Of a stretch of DNA of 64,000 bases, positions 11,054 through 21,507 are shown piece by piece (position 1 is the stretch's first letter; each line of letters starts with the position of its first letter). The stretch is from Pollenia angustigena (Eukaryota; Arthropoda; Insecta; Diptera; Polleniidae). The notes below the pieces were generated by a model. The model searched no databases. It saw only the letters and a list, made by a program, of their open reading frames with translations, and was not told the DNA's origin. The stretch covers positions 87,865,285 to 87,929,284 of the forward strand of contig OV884056.1 in the NCBI GenBank assembly GCA_930367215.1. The letters are read 5' to 3'. The position numbers were made by a program, and so were the translations under genes.

Positions 11054-12866
11054 GTACCCATGTTCTGTAACTTTAGTGAGAACTTCTTGCATCGAAAACA
11101 TGTGAAACAAAATATTCCATCGTTTCTCGAAAAGTGAGAAAAATGTGTGTCTGTAACTCATGTCGAAAACTATCAAAAGAGATTACGTCGTTACGTTATA
11201 AATGTCATAATGTTGCACTCGAAGCCGATGTGACATTGCAGACGTTCAGAACGCCAGTAACACATATCGTTGAAGGCGACCAAAATTAACTTAAATTGAA
11301 AATTTTTCAACGACGGCGGCGAAAACACAACCGTCGCACAGTGGCGCCATTTGAGTTTTTTCGTTGCAAAAATCATATCTTTTGAACCGAATAAGGTAAT
11401 TGAACAGTTTAAACAGCATATGATAGATAACTGTTCAGCCTATGAAATGTGCATTTGAAAAGGGTGCTACGCTGTGTAGGGGCCTACTTATGGGTTATCA
11501 AAGTTAAAATTAGTAGAAAAATCAATTTTATGGTACCTAAAAAAAAATTATTTTTACATTTTTAGATTGTTTTTATTTTTTTTTTTCTTTAGGGTTCTAA
11601 ATTATTACCCAACAAATTAAAAAAAAAAATTTTTTTTTTTTAAATTTATTTTTTCAATTTTCTGTATTTTCGGTATATGGGTAATTCCATGTCACACATA
11701 TATTCGCGTAACTCAAAAATGGTTTAGTTTATTGAAATAACTAAAAAAACCGAAATTCGGCAATAAATAATAAAGTGGGGTTGGTCATACATTTGACCCA
11801 TCTAGGAGCATCCTACGCGCTGTAGGGGCCAAATTAAAGAATTTTATTAAACCGCAATATTAGTATGGCAACCATGTCTTTTTAACCTTTTTTACCTCTA
11901 GAAGCCAAACGGGCACGTACGGGCAGATAAAATTTTTGAATTATGTAAAGAAATAATCAAAGAACAGATTTTGCAAATATGGCAAATATAGAAAAATATA
12001 GATTTTTGTTATTTTCCGTCAAAGTTGAAAAATAGTGAAAAAACGGATAGTTTTTAAATAGTGATTTACCAGGAGAAACACAAAGCAAACAGTTCATTTT
12101 TTTTTTATCATTACACATTTAATAAATGCATCAATCAATACAAACAAAAAATAAGGCGATTCGTTACCTATTTTTCGTGATATTACACCTGAAATCGCAA
12201 CAAATTTACTAAAAATTGTGTGTTTTTTTGAAAACCGAAAGTCGGTCAACTTTGAACGGCTATATCTTCTAAACTAAAAATGTGATATTATTAAGAGTGG
12301 CAGATTTGAAATCGTTGAAAAGTTTCCTATAACATGAGTTTATTCAAAACTTCGTCGGTGCTCATGAAAATTTTGATTTTTGCAACCTCGTTTGCTCTAC
12401 GGGCGCTACTGTGCGTCGGCTATGCCAAATTGTGTAAAGAGCGACTTTAATGTTTGTTGTTTGCAAACGAGCTTTGAAGACATTCGTATATTTTATAAAA
12501 ATGTTAAAAGCAAAATAATAAAACAATAAAAAATGTGCCAAGAATAAAATATTATTATTATTATTCTTTGCATTTTGCATTTTTAATTGTTTTTTAGTGT
12601 TAAAATTTTTTCTCGCCCCATTTATATTCGTGAGTTTATTTGGCAGTTCAAAGCGGGAACTTTTCTCACCAAAATGATACAGAAACACTTTTTCTGTAAA
12701 TTGGCGAGTAATTTCCTTACGTGACAGCTTGTACTCGCCAAAAAAAAGTTACAGACACAGTTAAGTGAGAGAAACAGCTGTTTGTTTCAATTTATGGCAT
12801 TTTTGTTTAATTTCACACATTTCAATCGAAAACTTTCTCGACGCGAGAGTTACAGAACATGGGCAC
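11054..12866 (-). mobile_element. ~735-bp MITE family 'B', copy 3, split by a Transib-like insertion
   Basis: The ends carry CCCATGTTCTGTAACT in inverse orientation, and the octamer TCTGTAAC recurs several times just inside both ends. After removal of 11337-12413 and one CGTCG, the sequence lines up along its length with the copies at 17758-18480 and 53424-54154. A short reading frame with a run of Asn codons (12362-12688 minus) is conserved among copies only because the DNA is; it has no known domain. The superfamily is unassigned. Confidence 0.8.
11337..12413. mobile_element. Transib-like non-autonomous element with RSS-like ends
   Basis: The left end begins CACAGTGGCGCC. The right end, inverted, begins CACAGTAGCGCC. 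After the 7-bp heptamer, both ends have GCAAAAATC following a spacer of 22 bp (left) or 23 bp (right). CGTCG is duplicated at 11332-11336 and 12414-12418, and the empty site is seen in two paralogous copies of the host MITE. Transib elements have 5-bp GC-rich target duplications and CACWRTG-type ends related to recombination signal sequences. There is no transposase ORF. The classification is inferred from ends and target duplication only. Confidence 0.7.
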
Positions 12867-13203
12867 AGTTTTGTGTAAGGTTAGGGTAAAAAAAATTTGG
12901 GAAAAATATCAGCTCGATCGGTTTAAAATTGCCGTGCCGCAAGCGCACTGAATTCTGTGAGAATAAAATTTGTGCTAAATGGAGAGAAAATGCTCGTAAC
13001 TACTGAGGAGTCACCCCTAGAGATGTAAAATGTATGAGCAACCCCCATTATTTTTACATCCCCAATATTTCTCAAAAACAAACATATCCTCCACCTCCAA
13101 CCCTTCATATGGTCCCCATACGAAAAATTTAATTTTTTCGAAAACCGACTCTAGAACAGACGGACGGACAGCCAGACGGACATGAAGTTCAAGATTAAAA
13201 AAC

Positions 13204-13229
13204 GGAACCAATTAGGATGTAATCCAATC
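13204..13229 (+). repeat. 26-bp direct repeat flanking the inner foldback, left copy
   Basis: GGAACCAATTAGGATGTAAT plus CCAATC occurs here and again at 14841-14866 in the same orientation, although the surrounding arms are inverted. It behaves like an unusually long target duplication of the host foldback's apex. Confidence 0.8.
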
Positions 13230-13234
13230 CAATC

Positions 13235-14836
13235 CCAACAAACACGAAGTCAAACCTTTGATATGAAATGTCTTTGTCATTTGACATCAAACACAATTCC
13301 CCAACAAACACGAAGGTTTGATTTCAAATTGAAAATGATTTGAAATCAAACGTTTTCTCAAACGACAAACGTTTGATAATGATTTGAAAATCATAGCGTT
13401 CTCAACAAAAAGGGGAAATTATTTTCAAATTGAAAAATGCCTTTATTTTCAACTTGCTTTCAAACGTAATTCTCAAATGTTTTTCAAATGTGGATTATAA
13501 TACAATGTGGAATATAAATAAAAATATTTTATTTTTTTTTTAATATAAATTTATTATTTATTTAAATAAACTGTGAGATAAACATTCGGCACCATAGCTT
13601 AAAGATTAAATAATGTCCTCTAATTCTTGGAAAGACAAACTACTTTACTCCCTTTTATTTTGAGGATTGTAGCACTGCGATCGTTCAACAAACTTTCTTC
13701 ACTTTCCCGTTTTATTTTCCTTTTTTTCGTATTTTTAATCATTGAAATTACTCACAAATAATTTTTATTTTTCACAAGAAATAAGCTGTTCACTTTATAT
13801 TAAAATTTATTTTTAATAGAAAAACACATGTAACCGCAAAGTAAAAAATATAACTTAAATCACCATTTTTAATGATTACATTTATTTTTCGCTTTAGTAT
13901 TGCCAAGTTTATTTTTGATTTGATTTAACATTTGACATCAAATTGATAAAACATTTGATATCAAATGTTTATTTTCAAATCATTATCAATTTGAATTTAA
14001 ATGTTAAATCAAACAATTGAAAAACGTTTGAGAATTGTGTTTGATGTCAAATGACAAAGTCATTTCATATCAAAGGTTTGACTTCGTGTTTGTTGAGTCT
14101 CAAACGTTTTTCAATTGTTTGATTTAACATTTAAATTCGAATTAATAATGATTTGAAAATAAACATTTGATATCAAATGTTTTATCAATTTGATGTCAAA
14201 TGTTTGTCAAATGTTAAATCAAATCAAAAATAAACTTGGCAATACTAAAGCGAAAAATAAATGTAATCATTAAAAATGGCGATTAAAGTTAAATTTTTTA
14301 CTTTGCGGTTACATGTGTTTTACTATTAAAAATAAATTTTAATATAAAGTGAACAGCTTATTTCTTGTGAAAAATAAAAATTATTTGTGAGTAATTTCAA
14401 TGATTAAAAATACGAAAAAAAGGAAAATAAAACGGGAAAGTGAAGAAAGTTTGTTGAACGATCGCGGTGCTACAATCCTCAAAATAAAAGGGAGCCAAGT
14501 TGTCTTTCCAAGAATTAGAGGACATTATTTAATCTTTTAGCTATGGTGCCGAATGTTTATCTCACAGTTTATTTAAATAAATAATAAATTTATATTAAAA
14601 AAAATAAAATATTTTTATTTATATTCCACATTATATTATAATCCACATTTGAAAAACATTTGAGAATTACGTTTGAAAGCAAGTTGAAAATAAAGGCATT
14701 TTTCAATTTGAAAATAATATCCCCTTTTTGTTGAGAACGCTATGATTTTCAAATCATTATCAAACGTTTGTCGTTTGAGAAATCGTTTGATTTCAAATCA
14801 TTTTCAATTTGAAATCAAACCTTCGTGTTTGTTGGG
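13235..14836. mobile_element. Inner foldback element, topology A-X-A'-X'
   Basis: Segment A (13235-13298) and segment X (13301-14030) both start CCAACAAACACGAAG. A is found inverted in the centre (A', 14033-14095), and X is found inverted as X' (14099-14835). The outer ends are therefore CCAACAAACACGAAG...CTTCGTGTTTGTTGG. The arms are about 730 bp with few mismatches. No ORF. The sequence is dominated by TTTGA/TCAAA words. Confidence 0.8.
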
Positions 14837-14840
14837 ATTA

Positions 14841-14866
14841 GGAACCAATTAGGATGTAATCCAATC
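14841..14866 (+). repeat. 26-bp direct repeat flanking the inner foldback, right copy
   Basis: Identical to 13204-13229 and in the same orientation, on the other side of the inner palindrome. Confidence 0.8.
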
Positions 14867-15170
14867 AAATTCCGTTTTTTTAATCTTGGACTTCATGTCC
14901 GTCTGGCTGTCCGTCCGTCTGTTCTAGAGTCGGTTTTCGAGAAAATTAAATTTTTCGTATGGGGACCATATGAAGGGTTGGAGATGGAGGATAAGTTTGT
15001 TCTAGAGAAATATTGGGGATGACTCATCAGTAGTAACGGGCGTTTTTCTCTCCATTTAGCCCGAAATTCATTCTCACAGATTTCAATGCGCGTGCGGCAC
15101 GGCAATTTTCAACCGATCGAGCTCATATTTTTACCAAATTTTTTTTTACCTTAACCTAACACAAAACTGT

Positions 15171-15558
15171 AGCCGTATTCTGTAATTCGCTTAAGCTAAA
15201 TCTCTATCGCTAAAAATCTATAAAGTTGATTTAGCGATTTTTGGCTACGAATGCAATTCTGTTACGGGCATTGTTAAGGGCCTGTTCGTCGATAACGAAT
15301 GAAGACTTCGTTCGCTTAAATTACATTTAAAACAAAAACAAATTATAAAATATTGTTTTTGTTTTGCATTTAAACTATGCGAACGAAGTCTTCATTCGTT
15401 ATCGACGAACAGGCCATAAATTTTGCAATGCCATAAAAATCTAACTCGCCGCAATTTAAGTTTTTAATGTCATCGCTAAAATTTTCAACTTTTGTATTCT
15501 CTAAGGAATTTTAGCGATCGAGATTAAGCTTTAGCTAAGCGAATTACAGAATACGGCT
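15171..15558. mobile_element. MITE with AGCCGTATTCTGTAATTCGC ends
   Basis: The terminal inverted repeats begin AGCCGTATTCTGTAATTCGC, followed by TTA.GCTAAA. The inner body also pairs (TAGCGA words). A second palindrome (15279-15415) is inserted near its centre. It directly abuts the foldback element ending at 15170. Confidence 0.75.
15279..15415. mobile_element. 137-bp near-perfect palindrome inserted in a MITE
   Basis: The 37-bp terminal inverted repeats start GGCCTGTTCGTCGATAACGA. The AT-rich interior is itself nearly symmetric around 15345, so the whole unit can form one hairpin. No coding content. Confidence 0.8.
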
Positions 15559-15682
15559 GCAGGTCTACTTTTTTGAAACAGATAACTTTTTAAATTTTCT
15601 CTTCATTGATGGTCCACTCTAATCTCCATAACTGAAAGAGATACCAAAAAAATTTAAAACTTATCTTTTTTTATTAGAAAAA

Positions 15683-15925
15683 TAAGCGGACAGGAGTCTG
15701 GTATGTTTTTTTTTTAATCCTGCCCTTTTGGGGAGTAAACGGGTATAACCTTTACTCTAGAACTTCTTTGTCATCCCATCTATCTTTTAAACCAATAAAA
15801 ATGGAAATAAAGATTATACCAAATTCGTAACTTATCTAAAAAATTCAAATATGAATTGGGTACATTTTTGAAATTCGAAGTTTTAAGAGTTGAAAAAAGC
15901 GTACCTATTTTGGTACGTTTTTTAC
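15683..15925 (+). repeat. Dispersed repeat 'AGCGGACAG...TCTGGTA' (copy 2)
   Basis: It shares AGCGGACAG, CTTTTGGGGA..AACGGGTA, CATCTATCTTTTAAACCAATAA and AATTCGTAACTTATCTAAAA with 241-560. It is diverged and non-coding. Confidence 0.55.
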
Positions 15926-16099
15926 AAAACATTTTTCTCCATTCATAGGCATTTGTACGTATATTAACGTATTAAACAAGGGATTTTCACTGGGGAGAAA
16001 AAAAAGGGAAATACGAGAAATTTAAATTCTTTCTTTTACTTTTCCGTGCTGCATGTTGTAATTTTTGAATTTTCTTTAATATTTAACTTTAATTTTATA

Positions 16100-16512
16100 C
16101 GATAAAAGTTGTCGGTACTTTTTTGTTCTTCTACTGGTACTTTTTGAATTTTCATCAATATTGCACCAAGAAACATAAAATTAAACATACTTATGTACAT
16201 GGCCCTGAGTCATAAGAATCTGTGAGGCGAGCTTTTTGGTACTTTTTAGTTCTACAACCGTTACTTTTTTTTAAATTTCCGTTAGTATTGGACTTAGAAA
16301 CAGAAAATAAAATATGCAAGGTCCTGAATGAATGAGAATCTGTAAAAAGGATATTTTTGATACTTTTTCGTTTTTTAACTAGTACTTTTTGAGCTTTAAA
16401 CCCAGAAACATAAAATTCACTAGAAGTTCCAGAGTGATTGAAAAACTATAAAAGGAAACCTCTTTTTAGAGTTTTTTGTTTGTTTTTCAATTGGTACTTT
16501 CCGATTTTTTTA
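16100..16512 (+). repeat. Tandem array, about four ~115-bp units
   Basis: Each unit contains GGTACTTTTT, (ACC)AGAAACATAAAAT and AAGAATCTGTGA/AAAA-like words, at starts near 16114, 16236, 16357 and 16470. The units are diverged. Non-coding. Confidence 0.55.
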
Positions 16513-16538
16513 TATTATTGAATTTACAAAATTAGATA

Positions 16539-17090
16539 ATAGTGCATTTACATTTGTAATTTTCAAACTAGTTTACAATCGTAAACTACTTTCATAAACT
16601 ATACCGTTAACATCAGCATTTTTGACAGTTAAGTTGTTTATCTTTGACAAGTTCTTAGCCCCAATAATAAAAAAAAACGTTGATGCACAAACATACGAAC
16701 ATATAAACAAACCTTTTATTTCCGTTGTCCATCTAAAAGAAAATATGTAAAAAAAAACTAACATTTCTTATAAATTTGGAATTTTTTTAAACATTTTCTT
16801 TGTTTATTTTATTTTTCTTACTATTGTTTTGGCTTTTTTTACAGATAAAAGTAAATTTTTTTCACTTGATTTTTTTTATTTTTGAGGAAATGTCAAATAT
16901 CACTAGCATTGCCAGAACAAAATTTTAAAAACAGAGTTGCATTAACAAAAACTGGCTGTTTGTAACTAGTTTATCTCAAAAGCTAGTTACAAACGTGTTT
17001 ATAATTTGTATGGATAAACAAGTTTCTCAATCTAGTTTATCATCATAAACAACTTATAACCTGTTTATGGCGTAGGTGTAAATGCACTAT
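16539..17090. mobile_element. TIR element, ATAGTGCATTTACA ends (552 bp)
   Basis: The ends are ATAGTGCATTTACA and its exact inverse TGTAAATGCACTAT. Subterminal words CTAGTTTA/TAAACTAG and GTTTATAA recur in both orientations. No transposase. A 63-aa frame (16573-16764 minus) is incidental. Confidence 0.65.
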
Positions 17091-17757
17091 AAAACATTTA
17101 CTATTTACATTTACAACTGGAAACTGGAGTGGAAGATATCATATGGAGGAGACGTATAAAACTTCCGATAAATTAAGGTTTGCCATTTTTGACCTGCCTT
17201 GGTCTAGTATTTTGCAGTTAGAAGACATAAATGTATTACGATTTTTTTTAAATATTTTTTTTTGTGAACTTCATAATAATATTCTACAAAAAGTATTGTA
17301 AAGCAATCTTTTGAAATTAAAAAGTTAAATGCACTTGAATTTGAAATTCTGAAACGAGTTTTTTTTTTTTTTTTGACATTTATTAGCTGAAAAAGTATTA
17401 TATGTTCTTTTTTATTTATAAAAAAAAAATTAGTAAAAAATATGCACAGATTTCATTTTTATAAAAAAAAATCTACTTTTACTTTACTTTAAAAAAATTA
17501 TTATCAAAATTAAAATTTTAGTGTAAAAGTAATTTAGAATGTAATTTTTTTTAAATAGATAAAACTTAAAATAGTAAGAAGGCTGGGTCAACACTAGTCT
17601 TGAAAAATTTTGTTTCCTTAATTATCAAGTCTAAATTATTATATAAAGTATGTAAACTCCAAAAACTGAATCGTTTGTCAATCTATATTAATAAAGGATT
17701 TCAAAAAAGGATAAGTAAATAATTTCTTTTACCATCTAATAAAATTATCTTTTACCA
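17091..17757. other. AT-rich DNA without a recognised gene
   Basis: Homopolymer-rich; nothing coding seen. Confidence 0.4.
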
Positions 17758-18480
17758 GTGCCCGTGTTCTGTAACTCTCGCGTCGAGATAGTTTTCGATT
17801 GAAATGTGTGAAATGAAACAAAAATGCCATAAATTGAATCAAACAGCTGTTTTTCTCACTTAACTGTGTCTGTAACTTTTTTTGGCGAGTACAAGCTGTC
17901 ACGTAAGGAAATTACTCGCCAATTTACAGAAAAGGTGTGTCTGTAAAGTTTTGGTGAAAAAAGTTCCCGCTTTGAACTTTCAAATAAACTCACGAATAAA
18001 AATGGGGCGAGAAAAAATTTTAACACTAAAAACAATTAAAAATGCAAAGAATAATAATAATAATATTTTGTTCTTGGCACATTTTTCATTGTTTTATTAT
18101 TTTGCTTTTAACATTTTAATAAAATATACGAATGTCTTCAAAGCTCGTTTGCAAACAACAAACATTAAAGTCGCTCTTTACACAATTTGGTATAGCCGAC
18201 GGTTGTATTTTCGCCGCCGTCGTTGAACAATTTTCAATTTTAGTAAATTTTGGTCGCCGTCAACGATATTTGTTACTGGCGTTCTGAACGTCTGCAATGT
18301 CACATCGGCTTCGAGTGCAATATTATGACATTTATAACGTAACGACGTAATCTCTTATCATAGTCTTCGACATGAGTTACAGACACACATTTTTCTCACT
18401 TTTCGAGAAACGACGGAATATTTTGTTTCACATCTTTTCGATGCAAGAAACTCTCACTAAAGTTACAGAACATGGGTACA
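17758..18480 (+). mobile_element. MITE family 'B', copy 1 (intact)
   Basis: It begins CCCGTGTTCTGTAACTCTCG and ends AGTTACAGAACATGGGTAC (inverted ends), with TCTGTAAC repeated inside both ends. It is alignable along its full length with 53424-54154 and with the interrupted copy at 11054-12866. It keeps the undisturbed site ...GCCGACGGTTG..., which in copy 3 is duplicated around the Transib-like insertion. The 114-aa frame at 17882-18226 is not a host gene. Confidence 0.85.
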
Positions 18481-19337
18481 GAATGTCGTTAAACACTACT
18501 AACTTATCGAGTGCAATAAGTGTAAAATTTTAAAAAGGGATATCCATATTTAAATGCATTTTGTTTTTCTACATCGAACCTATTTTGTTATTTGAAACGT
18601 TTACATAAAGAAAGAAGTTTAAGAGCCGAATCATATATACCTTCACAATAGTATTAAAAATCGTGCCAAACCCTAAACTAGGGAGTACGCTTCGGGAGTA
18701 CAGGTGAAATAATGAGAAGGTTTGGTTTATTTTTAATATTTAACACTCCTTATATGTAAGAAATATCTGAGTCTATTGTGCCAAAAACATTATTTTATAT
18801 AAAAGTAGTTATTTCTCCATAACCCGGTTATTTTTTAGCCAATTATGCTAATTTTCTCTCCCAATATTCTACAAAGTCTTTTAAGGTGCATGTAAATTAG
18901 GTTTAGAAAAAAGACTTTAAAAAGTAAAGGTTTACGGGTAGAAATTATAAATTTATATAGCAACCTTTTTCAGACTGTAAGGATATAATTATGTGACATC
19001 CTAGTCCCCATCAAACAAGACTAATTCATGTAAACGGTGGTGTCAATACTACCACAAATGCCGCACCAAAAACACAATATTGTATTTTATCTGTTGCTTT
19101 CGTTGGTCGATATGTCTGTCAAAAACACAAGCAACTTTTGACATTCCTCTCTCTAAGTAAAAAATAGTAGCTCAGTTCAAATAAATTAAAAAATTTGTAA
19201 TATTCATACAAACACTCTACAAACTTTCTTAATATGTTTGTGAAACCGTTTGTGTGGTATATTTGGCCCTTTAGTCTTGATTCTTACTCACTGCTATATT
19301 AGTACGTCCGTATTATTTAATTGACTTTTATTTTTTG
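18481..19337. other. No gene recognised
   Basis: AT-rich DNA. No exon signatures and no clear element ends. Confidence 0.4.
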
Positions 19338-19545
19338 GTTTTGCACAGAAGATCTGTATTTTTGTCTCGTAACGCCACCAAGCAATTAAGGTTGTATTTT
19401 AGAACCATGTTGCTTAAATTGTTTCCTCTCTTTCACTGAACGGTAAGCGCTTAACACTAAAATACATAAAATACTATAAATAAGAAACAATTTAAAATGC
19501 TTGGTGGCGTAACGTGACAAAGAGCTGACTTTTCTGTGCAAAAGC
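19338..19545. mobile_element. MITE, 208 bp, GTTTTGCACAGAA ends
   Basis: The left GTTTTGCACAGAAGA...CGTAACGCCACCAAGCA and the right TGCTTGGTGGCGTAACG...TTTCTGTGCAAAAGC segments are inverted copies over about 50 bp. Confidence 0.75.
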
Positions 19546-21035
19546 CCATATGCGAATTACTTTGTGAATAACGAAAAATAACTTTATAAATTGATATAAT
19601 GTAATGCTGCGGATAGTGATAAGCTTTGAAAGATAATGCGTTTAGAAAGCTTTTACAGAAGTAGTTGTTGGTTAAAAGTCAGAGAAGTTTTTGCTGGGAA
19701 TGGTTGGTGTCAGCGTTACCGTTGTGATACTAAAGTGTGTGTAATATGTACAATAACGCACTTACACTCTGAGCAAGCATGTTCACTTGTTCGAGTTATA
19801 TGTTGAACTTTTTATTGTCTCCTTTCTTTTCGTCTTCGTCATGGATGTTTGCATATCAAGTAAAAGCACAATGGCTTTGACTAGCTTATTTTGTGGGAGA
19901 CGAGAATTTAAAAAAATGTCCAACTTAAATCTTATAATAACTTTTTTTCGCAAGATGTTGTGAAGCATTTTTATACATAAAAAAAACTATAGTTTTTCCC
20001 GAACTTTTCCACTTCGCAGGTAATTTTGAGTTTCCCAAGATCGTGGAACTGTTTTTTTTTTTGAATTGAGTGCAAAAGTAAGCCCGAACACGGTAAAATG
20101 TTCGAAAAAATAAATATAAAGAATACTTATTCCAAATGCATATAAAAAACATCAAAAAGCGATTATTGCCTAAGAGTTCAACTTGCAAAATAAAGGGTTT
20201 TTAAATAGGGACCTCCGAATTTTAACAGTGGATAGCAGCCTTATTATTCGATATAAATGCAAGAAAACGATATTATTGGTCTTGTTTAAGAGGTAGGCTC
20301 CCTGCACAACTTATGATAGCGCAGCTGAATGCTATCGGGTGCGTCGACAGGTTGCAAATAATGTTAAGTTTCGTAGAAAAGCAGAGCAGCTGCAAATGTA
20401 GTCGCGGACAATCAGTGGTTCTAGGTGGAGGACCTAAGAGGTCCTTTTTCGACAGTCTTGATACCCTTTAAAACCCTTTATTTAAGTAACCCTTTTTATC
20501 ATTTTTAACCACTTTTTAGAAAAGCACTCACATTTTGTTTTTTGTCAACACTGCTTCAGCTTAACAAGAGTTTTCGAAATAAGCATTGCTTAAAAATAAA
20601 CTTTGGAAACAACTTAAAGTAAAAACTTACAATTCCATGCTCTCTTCTCATAATTTGTTCAAAGCGGAGATGGAGGAATGGACTTCAAGTGAAGATTTAA
20701 AAACAAAATATAGAACGCACATTCCTAAAAAGTAGTAATTCTTCGTAAAAATTTTGTGTTAAAACATTTTTAACGACTTTTAAATTAGATGTTCGACATT
20801 AAAAAGTACAGATAAAAGTACAATTTCCCTAACAGCAAACATAACGCATATACATACATACAAATTTGTTAATATTTATATTTATTTTTTTTATTTATTA
20901 AATAACTTATGGCGTTTTCTATTCTACAAAAAAAATGTTACACATTATTTGAACAATGCAATTTGGTGTTCGTTTCTTAAAAAAGTTTTGCTCTTCAAAA
21001 GGGTAGCATGTTTTAGTCTAAAAAAAATCACCCTT
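19546..21035. other. No gene recognised
   Basis: A slightly GC-richer patch (20270-20460) may be old retroelement sequence, but no domain could be read. A weak AAACCCTTT...AAAGTACC-type repeat follows. Otherwise AT-rich. Confidence 0.35.
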
Positions 21036-21507
21036 AAGGTAGAAGTACATAACACGCGTTAGTGCGCACGCGCTCTGTCGTCTTCTGTCAAAAAAAGTTA
21101 AACTAGTGTATTTTCATTGAACAAGCTACATGCAAAATAGTTTGACGCGTTTGCGCCAGAAAGTTGGTTAACTTTGAACTTTTTAACGCGTTGTGTATTT
21201 TTGACAAGTAATCTGCTAACAATAAAAGGAATAATTTAATAAATTTGTGAATCATGAAACAAAAACCTATTGAAGTGCTTAAAAAACATACAATATTTAT
21301 ATAAAAAGAATAAATTCAATAAAATAACAAAATCTTGATATACTTTTGAACCCATTTTTAATGCACAAATAAGTAAACAAATAAAAAACAGCTGACAGGA
21401 ATGGCTTTTGTAACGCGTGTTGTGTAACTTGCAATTTTTTACGCGCTAAAGTTTTTAAACGCACGATACTCGTCGACGAACTAACGCGTGTTATGTACTT
21501 CCACCTT
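21036..21507. mobile_element. MITE, 472 bp, AAGGTAGAAGTACATAACAC ends
   Basis: The left AAGGTAGAAGTACATAACAC, continuing GCGTTAGT, is exactly mirrored by ACTAACGCGTGTTATGTACT plus TCCACCTT on the right. ACGCG words recur inside. No ORF. Confidence 0.8.

Larger units (their letters stand above)
12866..15170. mobile_element. Foldback element with long inverted arms, split at its apex
   Basis: The left arm (about 12866-13203) and right arm (about 14867-15170) are inverted copies. Both end ACAGTTTTGTGTTA/AGG, and both contain the GACGGACAGCCAGACGGAC block. The original apex looks like ACGGAA...TTCCGT around GGATGTAATCC. A second palindromic element (13230-14840) is inserted there. Reading frames across the arms (13017-13211 minus and 14825-15022 plus) are the same inverted DNA read twice. 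Confidence 0.8.

Noticed and set aside
13017..15105. Similar 61-70-aa frames near 13.0-13.2 and 14.8-15.1 kb as a duplicated gene pair
   Set aside because: They are the two inverted arms of one foldback element.
16100..16512. CRISPR-like or satellite array
   Set aside because: There are only about four diverged ~115-bp units with no conserved short repeat or unique spacers, in a eukaryotic context.
17882..18226. 114-aa open frame, with relatives at 12362-12688 and 53710-53901, as a conserved small protein
   Set aside because: The frame lies wholly inside MITE family B. Its Asn run comes from an (AAT)n tract and the copies differ by frameshifts, so conservation is that of the repeat DNA.
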